From assembly GCA_036822015.1 (NCBI GenBank), contig DAISIL010000003.1:1-64000 (forward strand): a stretch of 64,000 bases of DNA, read 5' to 3'. Below the pieces are notes generated by a model, which ran no database searches, had not been told where the DNA came from, and saw nothing but the letters and a program-made list of their open reading frames with translations. The position numbers and the translations under genes are program-made. Position 1 is the stretch's first letter; each line of letters starts with the position of its first letter. This document shows, one piece after another, positions 1 to 8,749 of the stretch. This DNA is from DAISIL01 sp036822015. Lineage in GTDB: Bacteria > Bacteroidota > Bacteroidia > Cytophagales > Bernardetiaceae.

Positions 1-1023
1 TCAATCCCCCACAAACGGATAATCATTTTCCACATAGATTTCTCTGAAAGCCTCTTTGGGGTCTGGCCAGGGGGAGGACTCAGCGAAGGCGACAGCATCG
101 GACACCTGTTGCTTGACCTTGTCTTCGATGGCTTTGAGTTCCTCTTCCGTGAAGAGACCTTTATCTAAGAGCTTGTGTTTGAGGTTTTTGATGGGATCGC
201 GTTCTTTGTATTCGGCGACCTCCTCTCGGGTGCGGTACTTGGCCGGATCCGACATCGAATGCCCCTTGTAACGGTACGTCCGGAACTCCAACAGCGAAGG
301 GCCATCGCCGTTGCGGGCCACACGTGCGGCACGCTCTACGGCCCAATGCACCTCTTCTACTTGCATGGCATCGACTGGCTCGGAAGGCATCTGGTAGGCA
401 TCCCCGAGGCGATACAGGTCGGTTACGTTGGAGGTGCGCCCTACGGAGGTTCCCATGGCGTAGCCGTTGTTTTCGATGACAAAGATGACGGGTAGCTTCC
501 AGGTCATGGCCATATTAAGTGCCTCATGGAAAGCTCCCTGGCGCACTGCCCCATCGCCCATGTAGCACATGCACACGTTGCCCGTTTTTTGATACTTTTC
601 TGCAAAGGCTATCCCTGCCCCGAGTGGCACTTGCGCCCCTACGATCCCGTGTCCACCCATGAAGTTGTGGGCTTTGTCGAAGATGTGCATCGAGCCGCCC
701 TTGCCTTTGGTCGTGCCGGTGGCTTTGCCGTAGAGTTCGGCCATGACTGCCCCTGGGTCGGTTCCCAAAGCCAGTGGATGCCCATGATCGCGATAAGCCG
801 TGATCCACTTATCCGACTTGCGCAAAGCTGTATAAGCCCCTGACACACAAGCCTCTTGACCGATGTAGAGATGGCAAAACCCGCGAATTTTTTGCTGCCC
901 ATAGAGCTGTCCGGCTTTCTCTTCAAAGCGTCGGATGAGGGTCATGGACTCAAACCAATAGGCGTAAGTCTCTCTGGAAAAAGTGCTTTCCTGGGGGGGG
1001 CGTGTGGTCGTGATCTCGTTCAT
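1..1023 (-). CDS. pdhA: Pyruvate dehydrogenase E1 component, alpha subunit
   Basis: This is the thiamine-diphosphate-dependent alpha subunit of the E1 enzyme, which decarboxylates pyruvate (or a related 2-oxoacid) and passes the acyl group to E2. The TPP motif is clear: GDGAVRQGAFHEALN at roughly residues 157-171, ending in ENNGYAMGT. The conserved loop YRYKGHSMSDPAKYR follows near residue 260. About 340 residues is normal for a separate alpha subunit. I place the start at the ATG at 1021-1023 rather than the TTG two codons upstream. The stop lies at bases 1-3, so any downstream partner (E1 beta or E2) is outside the window. A branched-chain 2-oxoacid E1 alpha is the main alternative, but the motif wording fits the pyruvate enzyme better. 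Confidence 0.93.
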   Translation of the reverse strand: MNEITTTRPPQESTFSRETYAYWFESMTLIRRFEEKAGQLYGQQKIRGFCHLYIGQEACVSGAYTALRKSDKWITAYRDHGHPLALGTDPGAVMAELYGKATGTTKGKGGSMHIFDKAHNFMGGHGIVGAQVPLGAGIAFAEKYQKTGNVCMCYMGDGAVRQGAFHEALNMAMTWKLPVIFVIENNGYAMGTSVGRTSNVTDLYRLGDAYQMPSEPVDAMQVEEVHWAVERAARVARNGDGPSLLEFRTYRYKGHSMSDPAKYRTREEVAEYKERDPIKNLKHKLLDKGLFTEEELKAIEDKVKQQVSDAVAFAESSPWPDPKEAFREIYVENDYPFVGD

Positions 1024-1049
1024 GTGCAAAAGGGTCGTAAAATTTGGAG

Positions 1050-1080
1050 GAAAGATAGAGAAAAACTAGCAAAAGAACAA
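1050..1080 (-). promoter_or_regulatory. Bacteroidota-type promoter for pdhA
   Basis: On the minus strand a TTG (1078-1080) is followed by a 20-base spacer and TATCTTTC (1057-1050), seven of eight matches to TAnnTTTG. It lies about 27 bases before the pdhA ATG. Identified by motif and spacing only. Confidence 0.5.
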
Positions 1081-1096
1081 ATGCTGGGGGCGTTTT

Positions 1097-1231
1097 TTAT
1101 GCTTCTTTGCGCCAGTACTCAAAGATGGTTTGCCCATTCTCCTGATACGTGAACCACATTTGCTCACCCTCAACAGCAAATACGTAAATAATTGTTTTGT
1201 CCCTGATTTGTATCTGAATGGTTTTTGTCAT
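1097..1231 (-). CDS. Small hypothetical protein (44 aa)
   Basis: A short reading frame starting at ATG 1229-1231 (MTKTIQIQIRDK...) and ending FEYWRKEA. The residues alternate as in a short beta-sheet protein. It lies 23 bases after the DUF3999-like gene on the same strand and could be its last cistron. I do not recognise a family. The longer upstream version would overlap the previous gene in another frame, so the inner ATG is preferred. Confidence 0.45.
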   Translation of the reverse strand: MTKTIQIQIRDKTIIYVFAVEGEQMWFTYQENGQTIFEYWRKEA

Positions 1232-1254
1232 AAAAAAATGTGTTTTTTGTGTGT

Positions 1255-2508
1255 TTACGATTTTTCTGCCTTTTTCATCATCCGTAGCGAAAGCCCACCC
1301 AAAAGTACAATCAGCAACACCAAGACCGCCCACAGCCAGCGCTCATCCTCGAAGAGCGGTTTTGGTGGAGGCGTTACCTCGGGTTTGCTCACGGCTTGGG
1401 GAGGCGATAAAACGACAGGCGTGGCATTTTCTGGTAAAGATTCAATTTTTGTTAGGTCATAGTTGGGTGGGCGTGCATCGGTCCAGCCATAGACGAGATG
1501 AAAATTACCTTGTTGGCTGATTCTGGTGAGTAGATAGTTTTGGTAATTTGATGCCTGTACGTCGGCTATGGTGAGCGGTAAGTTATCTGCATGATAAATT
1601 TCGATGCGCATCTTTTTCAAAATCGTTTGAGGAAAAGAAAATACAGATTTTTCCAAAGCACTCAAAGTACCGTTGTATAAATTTTCGTAGCGATACTGCC
1701 AGCCTTTATCCGTTTTGATGCTATCGCGCAGGTACGCTATCGCGATGGGGCGGTAGTAAGGCAGCGTATCGCTGATGTGTAGGTGTAGGCGCGAGACCGC
1801 ACGGAGGGCAGGTAAGTCTATGGTGATCGTGGTACGCCGCGAGGGCTGATTGTCGTTTTGGGCAGACCAGCGGAGATCTTGAATGGCTGTGTATGTGCCA
1901 GCGTCTTGGTCTTGATAGCGCAGTGTCGCTTTTTGGAGCGCAACACGTTCTTCTTTTTTTGCGGGACGTATCCAAAGACGAAAATAGCGGTAATTTGATT
2001 CAGGAAAACGCAAGGTCTCGAAGCGGTAGCGCGTCAGGTCGTTATTGATGGCCAATAAACGATAGTCTTTCAAGACCTCAAACCATTGCTGTTGATCGTG
2101 GCTTCCCTCGAGGCGAGCCATATAAGAAAAATTATCACCTTCAAAATCTAATCCAATCTGATTGATAGGCACAGGTTTAGGCATTTCAAAAGTAAAAATA
2201 CTTTCTCCCGCCAGCTGACTTTCATTGAGCAGACGAAAAGCCACCAGAGATAAGGTAGTCTTGGTGTCGGTGTGTTGCAGGACATAGGGCATTTCGAGGG
2301 TATCACCTCCGGCGTTGGTGCCATAGATACGGAGGTCGTGGAGGTCTTGGCGGAGATACGTATAAGCCGTATCGGGTATCGGGACGCGATACCAGCCACC
2401 AGATAAGCCCTCGGGCAGGGCTTGTTGCTGGCTATAACTTGTCCATTGACCCAAAACGGAGGCGCAACTCATCCAACAGATCAAGAAAAAAATATTGCGT
2501 CCAATCAT
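1255..2508 (-). CDS. DUF3999-like exported, membrane-anchored protein
   Basis: A 417-residue protein with an N-terminal signal peptide (MIGRNIFFLICWMSC..., likely cut after ASVLGQ). A beta-rich extracytoplasmic region resembles F5/8-type discoid domains and the DUF3999 family. One C-terminal membrane helix (about residues 390-410, WLWAVLVLLIVLLGGL) is followed by a short basic tail. A proline-rich linker precedes the helix. The likely topology is a periplasmic domain tethered to the inner membrane. Function is unknown; DUF3999 is my reading of the pattern, not a search result. It is divergent from tRNA-Pro, whose promoter overlaps its 5' end. Confidence 0.75.
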   Translation of the reverse strand: MIGRNIFFLICWMSCASVLGQWTSYSQQQALPEGLSGGWYRVPIPDTAYTYLRQDLHDLRIYGTNAGGDTLEMPYVLQHTDTKTTLSLVAFRLLNESQLAGESIFTFEMPKPVPINQIGLDFEGDNFSYMARLEGSHDQQQWFEVLKDYRLLAINNDLTRYRFETLRFPESNYRYFRLWIRPAKKEERVALQKATLRYQDQDAGTYTAIQDLRWSAQNDNQPSRRTTITIDLPALRAVSRLHLHISDTLPYYRPIAIAYLRDSIKTDKGWQYRYENLYNGTLSALEKSVFSFPQTILKKMRIEIYHADNLPLTIADVQASNYQNYLLTRISQQGNFHLVYGWTDARPPNYDLTKIESLPENATPVVLSPPQAVSKPEVTPPPKPLFEDERWLWAVLVLLIVLLGGLSLRMMKKAEKS

Positions 2509-2526
2509 AAAAAATACGTATTTTTG
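2495..2526 (+). promoter_or_regulatory. Promoter of tRNA-Pro
   Basis: TTG at 2495-2497, a 21-base spacer, then TATTTTTG at 2519-2526, a full match to TAnnTTTG. The tRNA begins 10 bases further on. The -33 element lies inside the first codons of the divergent DUF3999-like gene. Confidence 0.6.
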
Positions 2527-2536
2527 TTGCCTTAAT

Positions 2537-2610
2537 CGGGGTATAGCGCAGCCCGGTAGCGTGCTTCGTTCGGGACGAAGAGGTCGTTGGTTCGAATCCA
2601 GCTACCCCGA
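2537..2610 (+). tRNA. tRNA-Pro (anticodon CGG)
   Basis: A complete cloverleaf can be folded by hand. The acceptor stem CGGGGTA pairs with TACCCCG, with discriminator A at 2610. The D arm is GCGC/GCGT, the anticodon stem CTTCG/CGAAG with loop TTCGGGA (anticodon CGG), and the T arm GTTGG-TTCGAAT-CCAGC. The 3' CCA is not encoded. There is no variable-arm expansion. Confidence 0.95.
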
Positions 2611-2643
2611 CTATCCATCCAAAGATATACAATTTTTTTTGCC

Positions 2644-3453
2644 ATGCACGGAAAAGTAGTCATCATCACGGGCGGTTCTTCGGGCATCGGCTTGGCTTGT
2701 GCGGAGGTATTCGGAAGAGCAGGAGCGCGGGTCGTGATTACGGGGCGAAACAAAGAAAACTTAGAAATAGCAACTAAGTCTCTGATAGACAAAAACGTAG
2801 AAACTCTCTTTGTTGTTGGTGATGTGCGTAACGAAGACGATAACCGCCGCACCATCGAAGCCACCCTCGAGCGATACGGACAAATCGACATATTGATTAA
2901 CAACGCCGGAATTTCAATGCGGGCCTTTTTTGAAGACCTCGACTTGTCCGTTTTGCGCCAGGTCATGGACATCAATTTTTGGGGGACGGTCTATGCGACC
3001 AAGTATGCCCTGCCGCACATCATCGCCCAAAAAGGCTCTATCGTTGGCATCTCGTCCATCGCGGGTTATCGCGGCTTGCCCGGGCGGACGGGCTACTCGG
3101 CTTCTAAGTTTGCGATGCAGGGCTTCTTGGAGGCGCTCCGCACCGAACTCCTCCCTGATGGTGTACATGTCCTGACGGCCTGCCCAGGTTATACGGCTTC
3201 CAATATTCGCAAGGTGGCTTTGGTAGCCGATGGCTCCTCACAAGGAGAAACCCCGCGAGACGAAGCCAAGATGATGACCGCCGAGGAGTGCGCCCAGCAT
3301 ATCCTACGGGCAGTGCAGCAGCGCAAAAAAATCCTTACGCTTACCACACAAGGCAAGCTGACCGTTTTCCTGAACAAGTGGTTTCCAGGCTGGATGGATG
3401 GGATCGTATATCGCGCCATCGAGAAAGAAGGCGAAATCAGAAGTAAAAAATAA
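2644..3453 (+). CDS. Short-chain dehydrogenase/reductase (SDR family)
   Basis: A classical NAD(P)-dependent SDR of 269 residues. The cofactor motif TGGSSGIG is at about 9-16, NNAGISM near 90, the catalytic Ser in GISSIAGYRG, and YSASK near 151-155. The arginine of GRNKEN after the second strand suggests NADP(H) preference (inference). The substrate cannot be told. The start is ATG 2644, because the upstream part of the frame is the tRNA-Pro sequence. It begins 34 bases after the tRNA with no promoter of its own that I can see, so it may be read through from the tRNA promoter. Confidence 0.9.
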   Translation: MHGKVVIITGGSSGIGLACAEVFGRAGARVVITGRNKENLEIATKSLIDKNVETLFVVGDVRNEDDNRRTIEATLERYGQIDILINNAGISMRAFFEDLDLSVLRQVMDINFWGTVYATKYALPHIIAQKGSIVGISSIAGYRGLPGRTGYSASKFAMQGFLEALRTELLPDGVHVLTACPGYTASNIRKVALVADGSSQGETPRDEAKMMTAEECAQHILRAVQQRKKILTLTTQGKLTVFLNKWFPGWMDGIVYRAIEKEGEIRSKK

Positions 3454-3482
3454 GTTGTTGTTTATCAAAATTTTACTACTGA

Positions 3483-4535
3483 ATGCTTAACTTTTATCCC
3501 GGCCCCTCGGCTGTCTATCCCGCCATAGAGACATTTTTGCAAGATGCTTTTGCGGAGGGTATTTTGAGCATTCAGCACCGCAGTTCGGCTTTCGTGGACA
3601 TCTCTCAACGGGTACAAAACGGACTACAACAAAAGCTCGGGATGCCCAAAGATTACGTCGCCTTTTATCTCTCTTCGGCTACGGAAGCCTGGGATGTCAT
3701 CAATCGAAATTTTCCAGCGCATGAGTTCTTTCACTTTTTTAATGGTTCTTTTGGCAAAAAGTGGCATAACTACCGTCGATCAATTTTTCCTACCCGAACG
3801 CAAGCCTTACCTTTTGATTATCAAGCCTTACCCCCTGATTTTGTCCGTCCCGTCCCTACGCAGACGCTTTTTGCTCTCACCCACAACGAAACATCGAACG
3901 GCACACAAATCCCGGCACATATTCTTCCCAATTTGCGTAAGCGATACCCCAACGCGCTCATTGCCGTTGATGCGACTTCGTCGATGGCAGGGGTTACCCT
4001 AGATTGGCTCTCGGCTGATCTTTGGCTGGCTTCTGTGCAAAAATGCTTTGGTCTGCCGGCTGGATTAGGGTTGCTTATCGCCTCCCCTGGCGCACTTGAA
4101 CAAGCTAGAAACCCTTTGCAATACAACGACTTAGGATTTTTAGCAGCCCAGATGCAACACTACCAAACCAATCACACCCCTAACGTACTCGGCATTTATC
4201 TGCTGGCTAGGGTCTTGGAGATGCGTCAGGCCATCCCTGAAATTTCCACAAAAATACATACCCAGGCCAAAGATTGGTATCATTTTTTAGCCCAGCAGGG
4301 TTATGCCTGTTTGGTTAAAGAACCAAAGCTACGATCCAATACTGTCATTGCCGTTAGTGGCCCGCCAAGTTGGGTCGCTCAGATCAAAGCACGGGCCTAC
4401 TCGAGTGGTTTTGTGCTGGGCAACGGCTACGGTGATTGGAAGGCCAACACTTTTCGGATCGCTAATTTTCCGGCCATCACTCCAGAAAGCATTGCTCAAC
4501 TTCAATTTTTTTTTAAAAAACAACAATTACCATGA
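3483..4535 (+). CDS. serC: Class V aminotransferase, phosphoserine aminotransferase-like
   Basis: A PLP-dependent enzyme of 350 residues opening with NFYPGPSAV, the hallmark of SerC. SerC converts 3-phosphohydroxypyruvate and glutamate to phosphoserine. The PLP lysine is in SVQKCFGLPAG at about residue 189; THNETSNG near 140 matches the cofactor-binding segment. Closeness to other class V enzymes leaves some doubt about substrate, and no serA neighbour is present. It overlaps the next gene by 4 bases (ATGA), suggesting translational coupling. Confidence 0.8.
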   Translation: MLNFYPGPSAVYPAIETFLQDAFAEGILSIQHRSSAFVDISQRVQNGLQQKLGMPKDYVAFYLSSATEAWDVINRNFPAHEFFHFFNGSFGKKWHNYRRSIFPTRTQALPFDYQALPPDFVRPVPTQTLFALTHNETSNGTQIPAHILPNLRKRYPNALIAVDATSSMAGVTLDWLSADLWLASVQKCFGLPAGLGLLIASPGALEQARNPLQYNDLGFLAAQMQHYQTNHTPNVLGIYLLARVLEMRQAIPEISTKIHTQAKDWYHFLAQQGYACLVKEPKLRSNTVIAVSGPPSWVAQIKARAYSSGFVLGNGYGDWKANTFRIANFPAITPESIAQLQFFFKKQQLP

Positions 4536-5263
4536 AAAAAACAATTTATACCCTCTTAATTTTATTTTTTGCTCAAATCACACTCTCTGCCCAAGACCTG
4601 ACGATACGGGAAGAGAAGCGCGGCTTTGACGGAGATACCTATCCTTGTCTGCTCGTCAAGGTGGAGGATATGGCAGCGACACAATCAGCCTTCGAGGATT
4701 TTGCCAAGAAAGAACTTGATTTTAAGTTCAAAAAGTCGGGAAAAACGATGCTGGTCGCCGAAAAGGTAAGCCTCAATAGCATCATACCGCTCCGACGAGG
4801 TGATTTTTTGGTACGGCTTGATACCGAAAACAGCGAGATGGGTTTTGCCTTTCGGATGGGATATGACTATGTGCTGAATACCAACGATTACCGCGAGGAG
4901 ATGCCCCGTTTTCGGCAGCTTATCGGGCGGTTTTTACTGAATTTCTATGAAGCAGGTTTGACGAAGCAAATCGAAACAGCCGAAAAAGAAATTAAAAGCA
5001 TTGATAGCGAACTTAAAAGCAACGCTAAAGAAAATGCAAAGCTGGCTAAGCAGATTGAAAAAAATGAAAAAACCATTCGCAAAGCCGACGAAAACCAACG
5101 CGCCCTACTTGAAAATGAAAACATTGCCACCCGTAATGCCCAAGAGACACTCGCCAAGCAGGAAGCACACCTACGCCAACGGCTTGTAGAGTTGCAGGGG
5201 CAGGTCGGCGCTTTGAAGCAACAAATTAACGCCCTTCGCCAGCAGGCCGCCCAGGGTAGCTGA
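4532..5263 (+). CDS. Exported coiled-coil protein
   Basis: A 243-residue protein with a signal peptide (MKKTIYTLLILFFAQITLSAQ). A globular part of about 120 residues follows, then a long charged coiled coil from about residue 145 to the end (KEIKSIDSELKSN..., EKNEKTIRKADEN...). Function unknown. It overlaps its upstream neighbour by 4 bases and the downstream glycosyltransferase by 1 base, so the three are very probably cotranscribed. Confidence 0.75.
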   Translation: MKKTIYTLLILFFAQITLSAQDLTIREEKRGFDGDTYPCLLVKVEDMAATQSAFEDFAKKELDFKFKKSGKTMLVAEKVSLNSIIPLRRGDFLVRLDTENSEMGFAFRMGYDYVLNTNDYREEMPRFRQLIGRFLLNFYEAGLTKQIETAEKEIKSIDSELKSNAKENAKLAKQIEKNEKTIRKADENQRALLENENIATRNAQETLAKQEAHLRQRLVELQGQVGALKQQINALRQQAAQGS

Positions 5264-5961
5264 TGGATGCCCGTGCGCAACATACGTATATCCTCCTGCC
5301 GGCTTATCAGGCAGCCCGCACATTGGGCCCTACCCTGGAGGCGATTCCCGAAGGCTGGACACAAAATTTGGTCTTGTGCGATGACGCAAGTACGGATGAG
5401 ACCTTCACCTTAGCGCAGCGTTATGGCATCCCGCACGTCTTGCGGCATCCATATAACAAAGGGTATGGAGCCAACCAAAAAACACTTTACGACTTTGCGT
5501 TATCGCGGTCAGATGCCCACTTTTTGGTGCTTTTACACCCTGATTTTCAGTATGATCCATCACTGATTCCCACATTGGTTGCCGCCCTGGATGCCGCCGA
5601 CCTGGTCCTGGCCACACGCATACATGATGCCTTACAAGGCGGGATGCCCTTGTACAAGTATTGCGCAAATCGCCTCTTGACCGCAATCCAAAACCGTGCT
5701 TTTGGTCTTGACTTGGAGGAGTACCACAGCGGCTATCGTGCTTTTCGGCGAGAAGTGCTTTGCCGCATTTCGTACCAGAACAACAGCGATGATTTCATCT
5801 TCGATAACCAGGTTTTGGTGCAAAGCATCCAGGCCGGTTTTCGGATCGGACAAATACGCTGCCCCACGCGCTATCTCCCCGATTCTTCGTCGATCAACTT
5901 CTTGCGTAGTTGTCATTATGGATGGGGTGTATTGAAAGAAACATTCAGATATTTGTCATAA
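5263..5961 (+). CDS. Family 2 glycosyltransferase
   Basis: A GT-A type transferase of 232 residues of the dolichyl-phosphate-mannose-synthase-like type. CDDASTDET near residue 40 binds the nucleotide sugar, and LLHPDFQYDP near 88 is the DxD-like site. There is no C-terminal membrane helix, so it is probably soluble or peripheral. Acceptor and donor are unknown. Its start overlaps the previous stop (TGATG). Confidence 0.85.
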   Translation: MDARAQHTYILLPAYQAARTLGPTLEAIPEGWTQNLVLCDDASTDETFTLAQRYGIPHVLRHPYNKGYGANQKTLYDFALSRSDAHFLVLLHPDFQYDPSLIPTLVAALDAADLVLATRIHDALQGGMPLYKYCANRLLTAIQNRAFGLDLEEYHSGYRAFRREVLCRISYQNNSDDFIFDNQVLVQSIQAGFRIGQIRCPTRYLPDSSSINFLRSCHYGWGVLKETFRYLS

Positions 5962-5974
5962 ATCGGAAAGTTTC

Positions 5975-8380
5975 TTATCCACGCATACGCACCAGCGTAA
6001 CGCCGTCGCCGCCGCGCTCTACATGTTCATCTTCAAAAGATTCTACTTCGCGGAAGTTGCGGAGTGTATTGCGGATGACCTCCCGTAAAATACCGTTGCC
6101 CTTCCCGTGTACGATACGCAGGTGGATATGATTGAGCATGATGGCATTATCAATCAGACTTTCTACGCGGCTCATGGCCTCTTCGGCACGCACACCGCGC
6201 AGGTCAATCTCGGGTTCAAAGGAGAGCTGTCGGCTCCACAAGTCCACGCCATGGAGCCATCTTCCGGCTTGGCGTTCGTTGAGTACGCTTTCTTCTAGTT
6301 TTTGTAAGCGATTGCGCTTAACTACTGTTTTGAGCTGGCCGATACCTACCGTGATCTCTTCGCCTTGTGTTTTGAGAACTTGTCCATAGGCTTTTTGCCC
6401 TTTGATTTGTACCCAGTCCCCTTCGGAGATGGTACCTGTGGCGGGTTGAGGCTGCTTAGCCGAGACAGCAACGGGGGCCTTTTCGGCTTGTACCTGATCG
6501 TGCTGGAGGCGACGATGAAACTTTTCTAGGTCTTTTCGGGCGGCTTGAGTGCGGCTTTTTTCGGCTTGGGATTCTTTGATGTCTCGGATGGTATTCTCAA
6601 TCGTCCGGTTGGCCTCTTTGAGGATGTGATCGGCTTTTTCTCGGGCCTGCTGCATGATTTCCTTGCGCTGGTCTTGGAGTTGCTTACGGAGCGACTTATA
6701 TTTTTCGAGTAGTGCTTCTAGTTGTTGTTCTCTTTCGATGATCTTTTGATTTTTTTCAGTGAACACCTTTTTCTCTTCTTCTAAGTTGCGGAGGATATTT
6801 TCAATATCAACTTGTGAAGTCCCTACACGCTCTCGGGCGGAGTCGATGACAGATTTAGGAAGGCCAATCTTTTGAGCAATTTCGAGGGCAAAGGAGCTAC
6901 CTGGCTGCCCAATTTCGAGGCGAAAAAGCGGTTCGAGATTTTGAACATCAAAGCGCATGGCGGCATTGGTGATGCCGGGTGTGTTTTCGGCAAAGAATTT
7001 CAAGTTGGCGTAGTGCGTCGTGATGACCCCGTAACACTTTTGTTCCACGAGCTGCTCCAGGATAGACTCGGCGATGGCTCCCCCAAACTGTGGTTCGGTA
7101 CCGGTACCAAACTCGTCGATAAGACAGAGGCTTTTCTTATCCGCAAACTGCAAAAAATACCGCATGTTGGTCAGGTGTGAGCTATACGTACTTAGGTCAT
7201 TTTCAATGGATTGCTCATCACCAATGTCAATAAAAATATCCTGAAAGATACCCATCTTGGAGCCTTCATCCATCGGGACGAGCAGCCCGCATTGGTACAT
7301 GTACTGCACCAGCCCCACGGTCTTGAGCGCAACAGACTTACCGCCCGCATTGGGGCCAGAGATGAGCAAAATACGGCTTTCAGGACTGATATGGATGCTA
7401 TGGGGTACGATGCTTTTGCCCTGTTCGGCATAAGCCAGTTTGAGCAAGGGGTGATAGGCATTGCGCCAGTCCAGGATTTTGGTGCGCTCAAAGTCGGGGT
7501 TAATGGCTTGTAGTTGCTGGGCAAGCCTTGCTTTGGCACGTACGAAATCTATTTTCGCTAAAAAACGATAAGAACGCTGCAAAGATTGAACATGTGGGCG
7601 CAAGACATTGGTGAGCTTAGTCAGGATACGGATAATCTCCCGTTTCTCTTCATAAAATAGCTCCTTGATCTCGTTGTTGATGTCCAGGATTTCTTCGGGT
7701 TCGATGTACACGGTTTGTCCGGTGGCAGAGCTATCATGGACGATACCCTTGAGTTTGCGTTTGTGTTCGGCTCGTATGGGGATAACCATTCGTCCTTCGC
7801 GTATGGTGGCATCCAGGTCGTCGGGGAGCCAGCCCTCACGGCGGTATTGTCGGACGAGTTGCTCGAGCTTTCGGCGCAGTCCGGTCTCGGTTTGTTGGAG
7901 TTTTCGTCGGATGTCTTGTAGCTCTGGGGAGGCGTTGTTGCGGAGTCTTCCTTCTTCGTCGATGGTGCGCTGGATGGCTTCGACCAGATCGGCGGGCAGG
8001 GCAATTCCTTCGCTAAGTTCGTAGAGGCGGGGGTATTGGTCTTGATGCTCATGAAAAAACCGAAGGGCATCATATAAAGTTTGTAAGGAATTTTTGAGAT
8101 CAAAAAAAGCCTGCTCGGAGAGATAGCTATTTTCGATTTTGGCTTGTGCCAGGGAGTCAGAGACATCCAAAAAGTAGGCATTCGGGAAAGGCAGCCCGCT
8201 GTTGATGATCCGCAGAAACTCCGCTGTCTGTTGGGTGAGCCGCTGGATGGTCTCGTATTTGGCGTGAAAGTGAATAGCCTCGACCAGCGTTTTACCGATT
8301 TTACCCTGACAAAGTGTTTTTAAGCGTGTACGAATTTGATCGAAGCCAATTTTTTGCTCGATATTGTGTGGGTATAGCAT
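5975..8380 (-). CDS. mutS2: Endonuclease MutS2
   Basis: An 801-residue member of the MutS2 family, which acts on branched DNA and, in other bacteria, on collided ribosomes. The core and clamp region is followed by the ATPase with Walker A GPNAGGKS near 343 and Walker B LCLIDEFGTGTEP. A long coiled coil lies at about 520-630 and a C-terminal Smr nuclease domain begins near 725 with DLRGVRAEEA and ends with HGKGNGILR. No MutS1-type mismatch-recognition domain is present. The start is ATG 8378-8380. Confidence 0.95.
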   Translation of the reverse strand: MLYPHNIEQKIGFDQIRTRLKTLCQGKIGKTLVEAIHFHAKYETIQRLTQQTAEFLRIINSGLPFPNAYFLDVSDSLAQAKIENSYLSEQAFFDLKNSLQTLYDALRFFHEHQDQYPRLYELSEGIALPADLVEAIQRTIDEEGRLRNNASPELQDIRRKLQQTETGLRRKLEQLVRQYRREGWLPDDLDATIREGRMVIPIRAEHKRKLKGIVHDSSATGQTVYIEPEEILDINNEIKELFYEEKREIIRILTKLTNVLRPHVQSLQRSYRFLAKIDFVRAKARLAQQLQAINPDFERTKILDWRNAYHPLLKLAYAEQGKSIVPHSIHISPESRILLISGPNAGGKSVALKTVGLVQYMYQCGLLVPMDEGSKMGIFQDIFIDIGDEQSIENDLSTYSSHLTNMRYFLQFADKKSLCLIDEFGTGTEPQFGGAIAESILEQLVEQKCYGVITTHYANLKFFAENTPGITNAAMRFDVQNLEPLFRLEIGQPGSSFALEIAQKIGLPKSVIDSARERVGTSQVDIENILRNLEEEKKVFTEKNQKIIEREQQLEALLEKYKSLRKQLQDQRKEIMQQAREKADHILKEANRTIENTIRDIKESQAEKSRTQAARKDLEKFHRRLQHDQVQAEKAPVAVSAKQPQPATGTISEGDWVQIKGQKAYGQVLKTQGEEITVGIGQLKTVVKRNRLQKLEESVLNERQAGRWLHGVDLWSRQLSFEPEIDLRGVRAEEAMSRVESLIDNAIMLNHIHLRIVHGKGNGILREVIRNTLRNFREVESFEDEHVERGGDGVTLVRMRG

Positions 8381-8401
8381 ACAAACGTGAGAACAGTAAG
8401 A

Positions 8402-8632
8402 TTAAGGTTCGCTACTTCTGATTTGTTGCAGGATGTTTTCTTTGAGTATTTCGGGTATGGGTCTTCGTTTTAAATTACTTCTAAGAAATGCTATAAAGGA
8501 TGGGTCGCTTGCGTTTTGGGGCGTTTGCAGAAACACATGATTTCCACTTTTTGTGATTTTGAAGGTAGCCGTGTTGCCTGCATCCAGGGCGCGCTGGGAC
8601 TTATCGGTCATTTGGTCGGTGTCCGTTTTCAT
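8402..8632 (-). CDS. Small hypothetical protein downstream of the ECF sigma factor
   Basis: The first in-frame ATG (8630-8632) gives 76 residues (MKTDTDQMTDKSQ...). The frame stays open for 39 more codons back to the sigma factor's TAA at 8750-8752, and that stretch also reads like protein (TPYLISASGIPF...), but it contains no ATG. The true start may therefore be a non-ATG codon, or a frameshift may have removed it. I see no zinc-binding or membrane segment of a classical anti-sigma factor. Function unknown. Confidence 0.55.
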   Translation of the reverse strand: MKTDTDQMTDKSQRALDAGNTATFKITKSGNHVFLQTPQNASDPSFIAFLRSNLKRRPIPEILKENILQQIRSSEP

Positions 8633-8749
8633 GAGCAAGTATGTTTGGGAGGGTGAAAGAAAGAGACAAATAGGAAAGGGTATCCCCGATGCGGAGATGA
8701 GGTATGGTGTATCGTTGGATCGAAGCAGTTGGATAGCGGTCTCATGGGG

